NCBI GenBank assembly: GCA_031265595.1
Contig: JAISCM010000053.1
Coordinates: 1 to 9,700, forward strand
DNA from: Tannerellaceae bacterium
GTDB taxonomy: Bacteria > Bacteroidota > Bacteroidia > Bacteroidales > Tannerellaceae
Length of the DNA stretch: 9,700 nt
Reading direction: 5' to 3'
Part shown: piece after piece, positions 6,895 through 9,700 of the stretch
How positions within the stretch are numbered: the stretch's first letter is position 1
Layout: each line of letters starts with the position of its first letter
Position numbers and translations under genes: made by a program
Notes under the pieces: generated by a model
What the model was told of the DNA's origin: nothing
What the model saw: only the letters and a program-made list of their open reading frames with translations
Database searches by the model: none

Positions 6895-8733
6895 ATGAAA
6901 GAATTAGCGCTTTTGCTTAAAAAGTTTTTCGGATTTGACTCCTTCAGGCCGTTGCAGGCCGAGATCGTTCAGCGGATCATACAGAAGAAAGATTCATTGG
7001 TGTTGATGCCTACGGGGGGAGGGAAATCAGTTTGTTTTCAACTGCCTGCTATTTATCTGCCGGGGACGGCGATTGTTATTTCGCCTCTGATCGCCCTGAT
7101 GAAAGACCAGGTGGAAGGATTGATGGCCAATGGTATACCGGCTGCCGCTCTGAACAGCATGATGCCCGAGGCAGAGAAGCAACGCATCAAGCAGCATGCG
7201 ATACAGGGTAAAATCAAATTGCTTTATATTTCGCCGGAAGGCCTGATAAGTGAAATAGACTGGCTGCTTCCCCGTTTGGAAATATCTCTGATTGCCATAG
7301 ACGAAGCGCATTGTATCTCGCATTGGGGGCACGATTTTCGCCCGGAGTATACACAGTTGTCTGTGCTGAAAGAGCGTTTCCCGGATGTGCCGGTTGTGGC
7401 GCTTACGGCTACGGCTGATAAGATTACCCGCTCGGATATTGTTGAACAGCTTAAATTGCACAGCCCGCAGGTATTTATCTCCTCATTCGACCGGCCGAAC
7501 CTCTCGCTTACGGTCTACCGTGGATTTGCTAAGAAAGAGAAAATAGCCGCCATCGTACGGTTTATCCATTTGCACAAAGGGCAAAGCGGCATTATCTATT
7601 GTATGAAAAGGGCTGATACGGAGGCTGTAGCCGAAACGCTAAACAGTTACCAGATACGAGCAATAGCCTATCATGCCGGGTTGCCTCCCGCTCAAAGAGA
7701 AAAGGCCCAGAACGATTTTATTAACGACCGGACGGAAGTAGTCTGCGCCACCGTGGCTTTCGGCATGGGGATAGATAAGAGCAATGTGCGGTGGGTGATC
7801 CACTACAATATGCCCGGCAGTATCGAAAACTATTACCAGGAGATAGGACGGGCCGGGCGAGACGGGCTCCGGAGTGATACGTTGCTTTTCTATTCGCTTG
7901 GCGATCTGGTCTTGCTACGCCGCTTTGCCGATGAGAGCGGGCAAAACAAAGTAAACCTCGAAAAACTAAACCGTATGCAGCGGTATTGCGAAGCCGATAT
8001 ATGCCGGCGGCGCATCCTGCTGAACTACTTCGGTGAAGAGGCCGGGCGCGATTGCGGCAATTGCGATGTATGCAAGAACCCTCCCCAGCGTTTCGACGGA
8101 AGTGTATTGGTACAGAAAGCGCTAAGCGCCATCCTCCGCACACAGGAACGGGTAGGGATACAGATGCTGATCGATATTCTGCGCGCTTCAGGGCGCAGCG
8201 AGCTTGTTCATCTGGGTTATCACTTACTCAAAACTTATGGCGCCGGGCGCGACCTCCCTTACAACGTATGGAAAGAATACATCTACCAGATGCTGCAATT
8301 AGGCTATATAGAGATTGATTATGCCAACGCCCAGACACTGAAAGTAACCTCCCTGGGCCGCAAAGTGCTGTATGGGGAAATAAAAGCCCTCTTAGCCACC
8401 TGGCACGAACCGGAAGAACTGAAACGCCCGTCCCGAAAAGAAAAGAAAGCCCCTCAGACACGCCCTGCCCATGCAATCGAATCGGATTCGGCAGACGAGA
8501 AACTGATGGACGCGCTCCGTCAGCTCCGCAAACAAATAGCCCAGCAAGAGGCTGTACCCGCCTACATTATCTTCTCCGACGCAGCGCTGCAAGACATGGT
8601 ATTTCAAAAACCCCTCACCATGGAAGCCTTCGCCGGCATACGCGGAGTAGGCGACGTAAAGCTGGAGAAATACGGTAAAACCTTCACCACCCTCATCCAA
8701 TTTGTAGTGAAAGGGGCAGATCCGGCGAAATAA
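6895..8733 (+). CDS. recQ: ATP-dependent DNA helicase RecQ
   Basis: From the ATG at 6895 the protein has 612 residues and all RecQ domains: a helicase core with Walker A PTGGGKS (39-45), DEAHCISHWGHDFRP (136-150, the RecQ-specific aromatic-rich loop), LTATAD (170-175), SFDRPNL (197-203), AFGMGIDKSNVRW (288-300) and QEIGRAGRDG (315-324). A zinc site follows with Cys370, Cys387, Cys390 and Cys393, matching E. coli RecQ C380/C397/C400/C403. A winged-helix RQC region lies at about 400-500, then a basic/proline linker (508-525) and an HRDC domain (about 533-606) for DNA binding. It unwinds DNA 3' to 5' in recombination and replication repair. An in-frame TTG at 6859 would add 12 residues but falls inside the promoter -7 box, and the family normally begins just before the FGFDSFRPLQ motif, so the ATG is chosen. 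It appears to be transcribed alone. Confidence 0.96.
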   Translation: MKELALLLKKFFGFDSFRPLQAEIVQRIIQKKDSLVLMPTGGGKSVCFQLPAIYLPGTAIVISPLIALMKDQVEGLMANGIPAAALNSMMPEAEKQRIKQHAIQGKIKLLYISPEGLISEIDWLLPRLEISLIAIDEAHCISHWGHDFRPEYTQLSVLKERFPDVPVVALTATADKITRSDIVEQLKLHSPQVFISSFDRPNLSLTVYRGFAKKEKIAAIVRFIHLHKGQSGIIYCMKRADTEAVAETLNSYQIRAIAYHAGLPPAQREKAQNDFINDRTEVVCATVAFGMGIDKSNVRWVIHYNMPGSIENYYQEIGRAGRDGLRSDTLLFYSLGDLVLLRRFADESGQNKVNLEKLNRMQRYCEADICRRRILLNYFGEEAGRDCGNCDVCKNPPQRFDGSVLVQKALSAILRTQERVGIQMLIDILRASGRSELVHLGYHLLKTYGAGRDLPYNVWKEYIYQMLQLGYIEIDYANAQTLKVTSLGRKVLYGEIKALLATWHEPEELKRPSRKEKKAPQTRPAHAIESDSADEKLMDALRQLRKQIAQQEAVPAYIIFSDAALQDMVFQKPLTMEAFAGIRGVGDVKLEKYGKTFTTLIQFVVKGADPAK

Positions 8734-8770
8734 TCATATAATTCGTAACTACAAATAGTTGTATCAAATC

Positions 8771-8791
8771 AGGATAATCTCAAATTATCCT
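8771..8791. promoter_or_regulatory. Perfect inverted repeat in the sigma gene promoter spacer
   Basis: AGGATAAT (8771-8778) and ATTATCCT (8784-8791) are exact reverse complements around a 5-base loop. The right arm ends one base before the TACCTTTG -7 box, so the repeat fills the space where the -33 element and spacer would be. That is an operator-like position. A weak recQ terminator is the alternative, as the following T tract is interrupted (TTTACCTTTG). A smaller repeat, AACTA-CAAA-TAGTT (8747-8760), precedes it. Confidence 0.5.
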
Positions 8792-8792
8792 T

Positions 8793-8800
8793 TACCTTTG
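8793..8800 (+). promoter_or_regulatory. -7 box of the ECF sigma gene promoter
   Basis: TACCTTTG matches the Bacteroidetes TAnnTTTG consensus exactly. No TTTG -33 element stands at the expected distance; that region is occupied by the inverted repeat at 8771-8791, which suggests dependence on a regulator. A start near 8806 would give a leader of about 105 bases before the ATG at 8911. Confidence 0.6.
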
Positions 8801-8873
8801 TCACTCATAAGGTAAATAAGAATTGTGCTTGTTATTTGCAAGATACCGTAGTACGATTTTTATCATCACACAG

Positions 8874-8897
8874 GGACAGTGTTTCTATGCACTGTCC
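8874..8897. repeat. Hairpin-forming inverted repeat in the sigma gene leader
   Basis: GGACAGTG (8874-8881) and CACTGTCC (8890-8897) pair perfectly over 8 bp around the 8-base loop TTTCTATG, with one more G-U pair (8873/8898) possible. It lies in the presumed leader 13 bases before the ATG at 8911. An in-frame ATG (8887-8889) sits at the edge of the loop, and an AGGGA sequence (8872-8876) partly buried in the stem could be its ribosome site. It could control translation of the sigma factor or be a dispersed palindromic element. Confidence 0.65.
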
Positions 8898-8910
8898 TAC
8901 TGCGTCCAAT

Positions 8911-9492
8911 ATGCATGAAGAACAACTACATATCCGTAACCTGAAGAATGGAGATATCACAGCCTTTGATTATCTTTATAACAAGTGGAGTGGAAAACTC
9001 TACAATTTTGTTATGAAAATGACTACAGGCGAATGTTATCTGGCGGAAGAGATCGTGCAACAAGTTTTTATCAAAATATGGGAAAACAAATCATCACTGG
9101 ATCCTGAAAAGACATTTTCCACTTTTATCTTCACCATAGCCCGGAACCTGCTTTTCAATATCTACCAGAAACGGATCAATGAACTTTTATACCAGGAGAA
9201 TCTTATGCATTCTGTACCTGCTGAGAATACAACGGAGAAAGAGGTTGAGTTCAGGATGCTGGACGAATACATAAATACACTGATCGAGCAGCTTCCGCCG
9301 GCACGAAAAGAAGTGTTTATCCTCAGCCGCCGCCATCTATACAGTAATAAAGAAATCGCGAAAAAACTAAACATATCCGAAAACACAGTAGAATCTCAAC
9401 TCCGAAAGGCCGTAAGCTTTTTGCGAGAGAAAATAGCACAACATTATAATTATAGTATATCCCTTCTTGCTCTCTGCTTACTATTGAATTAG
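8911..9492 (+). CDS. ECF (extracytoplasmic function) RNA polymerase sigma factor, Bacteroidetes type
   Basis: From the ATG at 8911 the protein has 193 residues. Region 2 spans about 8-90: HIRNLKNGDITAFDYLY, then AEEIVQQVFIKIWENKSSL (45-63), which is the core-binding/-10 recognition part, and FIFTIARNLLFN. Region 4 spans about 115-175: LPPARKEVFILSR and the helix-turn-helix SNKEIAKKLNISENTVESQLRKA (145-167), which reads the -35 region. Bacteroidetes relatives usually sit next to a FecR-like anti-sigma and SusC/SusD uptake genes; none is seen in the remaining 208 bases. The C-terminus ends in a hydrophobic tail, SISLLALCLLLN (182-193), beyond the sigma fold. The frame is open upstream to a TTG at 8836, and an ATG at 8887 lies in a hairpin loop. 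8911 is preferred because the family begins a few residues before the LKNGD motif, but 8887 cannot be excluded. Confidence 0.9.
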   Translation: MHEEQLHIRNLKNGDITAFDYLYNKWSGKLYNFVMKMTTGECYLAEEIVQQVFIKIWENKSSLDPEKTFSTFIFTIARNLLFNIYQKRINELLYQENLMHSVPAENTTEKEVEFRMLDEYINTLIEQLPPARKEVFILSRRHLYSNKEIAKKLNISENTVESQLRKAVSFLREKIAQHYNYSISLLALCLLLN

Positions 9493-9535
9493 CCTGTTTA
9501 ACTTCTTATGATTCAGCGCTAAAAATTTCATGCCT

Positions 9536-9598
9536 ACCTTTTTCCAAAAAGGTCCGTACCTTTTTTTAGAAAGGTCCGTATCTTTTTGAAAAAAGATA
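9536..9598. repeat. Chain of overlapping inverted repeats after the sigma gene
   Basis: Alternating arms can pair with either neighbour: ACCTTTTT (9536-9543), AAAAAGGT (9546-9553), ACCTTTTT (9558-9565), AAAGGT (9570-9575), then TATCTTTTT (9579-9587) with AAAAAGATA (9590-9598). An 18-base unit is repeated directly at 9548-9565 and 9570-9587 with one mismatch, a 22-base period. The mismatch (C to T) is matched in the last arm (GGT to GAT), so pairing is kept. It may terminate sigma gene transcription, since T runs follow each arm, or be an intergenic repeat family. It is non-coding. Confidence 0.65.
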
Positions 9599-9601
9599 AT
9601 A

Positions 9602-9634
9602 GGGCTTCGTGTGTCCGCAGGACATATGAAGCCT
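9602..9634 (+). other. Long hairpin with G-U pairs, probable structured RNA or terminator element
   Basis: GGCTTCGTGTGTCC (9603-9616) pairs with GGACATATGAAGCC (9620-9633) around the loop GCA. All 14 positions pair if read as + strand RNA, two as G-U, and a further G-U (9602/9634) closes the base. No T run follows, so it is not a standard intrinsic terminator. A second, overlapping stem, CCTAC (9632-9636) with GTAGG (9645-9649), competes for the 3' arm. No gene is seen from 9493 to the window end at 9700; the last 50 bases are AT-rich without a clear promoter. Confidence 0.5.
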
Positions 9635-9700
9635 ACTTTGTACGGTAGGATAGAGCGTTCGTTTATGGATATAAATACGTATTTTTCAGGTTTGTTAACA

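Noticed and set aside
8836..8910. N-terminal extension of the sigma factor from TTG 8836
   Set aside because: It would translate through the 8-bp hairpin and adds 25 residues with no sigma-like features; family proteins start near the LKNGD motif.
9548..9587. Direct repeats as a CRISPR array
   Set aside because: Only two 18-base copies with a 4-base gap and no spacers; their palindromic layout fits foldback repeats.

Overview
The window reads as chromosomal DNA of a member of the Bacteroidetes, most likely a gut-type Bacteroidales such as Parabacteroides or a relative. Three signs support this. Bacteroidetes-type promoters are present, with perfect TAnnTTTG -7 boxes before the DUF1097 gene, recQ and the sigma factor gene. 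Recognisable Shine-Dalgarno sequences are scarce. The protein set also fits: a Tat-type Gfo/Idh/MocA oxidoreductase, a small SSC-type lipoprotein and an ECF sigma factor of the Bacteroidetes type. The genus is an inference.

All nine genes lie on the + strand. Region 1 (1-1013) is the 3' end of an AAA/ABC-type ATPase gene, cut by the left edge, and a complete HNH endonuclease gene overlapping it by ATGA. This pair has the layout of an anti-phage ATPase + HNH module (Septu PtuA/PtuB, or the same pair used as a retron effector). It is clearly more AT-rich than what follows. Region 2 (1010-3603) continues with two more ATGA overlaps: a DbpA-like DEAD-box RNA helicase with DEFD in motif II, then an amidohydrolase of the MTA/SAH deaminase family. 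Four consecutive genes are therefore joined stop-to-start, and the apparently acquired defence genes run straight into housekeeping genes.

Region 3 (3605-6829) starts with a well-formed promoter and holds a DUF1097-like membrane protein, a Tat-exported oxidoreductase, a trimeric-type purine nucleoside phosphorylase and a small lipoprotein. The gaps are 37, 6 and 12 bases, so this is probably one operon. The deaminase and the phosphorylase could act in sequence in nucleoside salvage (deamination of an adenosine-type nucleoside, then phosphorolysis of the inosine-type product).

Region 4 (6854-8733) is a single-gene unit with its own -7 box, encoding a full-length RecQ helicase. Region 5 (8734-9700) is an ECF sigma factor gene with a structured upstream region (a dyad in the promoter spacer and a perfect 8-bp hairpin in the leader). 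About 200 non-coding bases follow it, rich in foldback structure: a chain of inverted repeats with compensating base changes, then a 15-pair hairpin with G-U pairs. No anti-sigma gene is seen before the window ends. The most notable items are the truncated ATPase-HNH module at the left edge and the structured RNA/DNA elements around the sigma factor gene.
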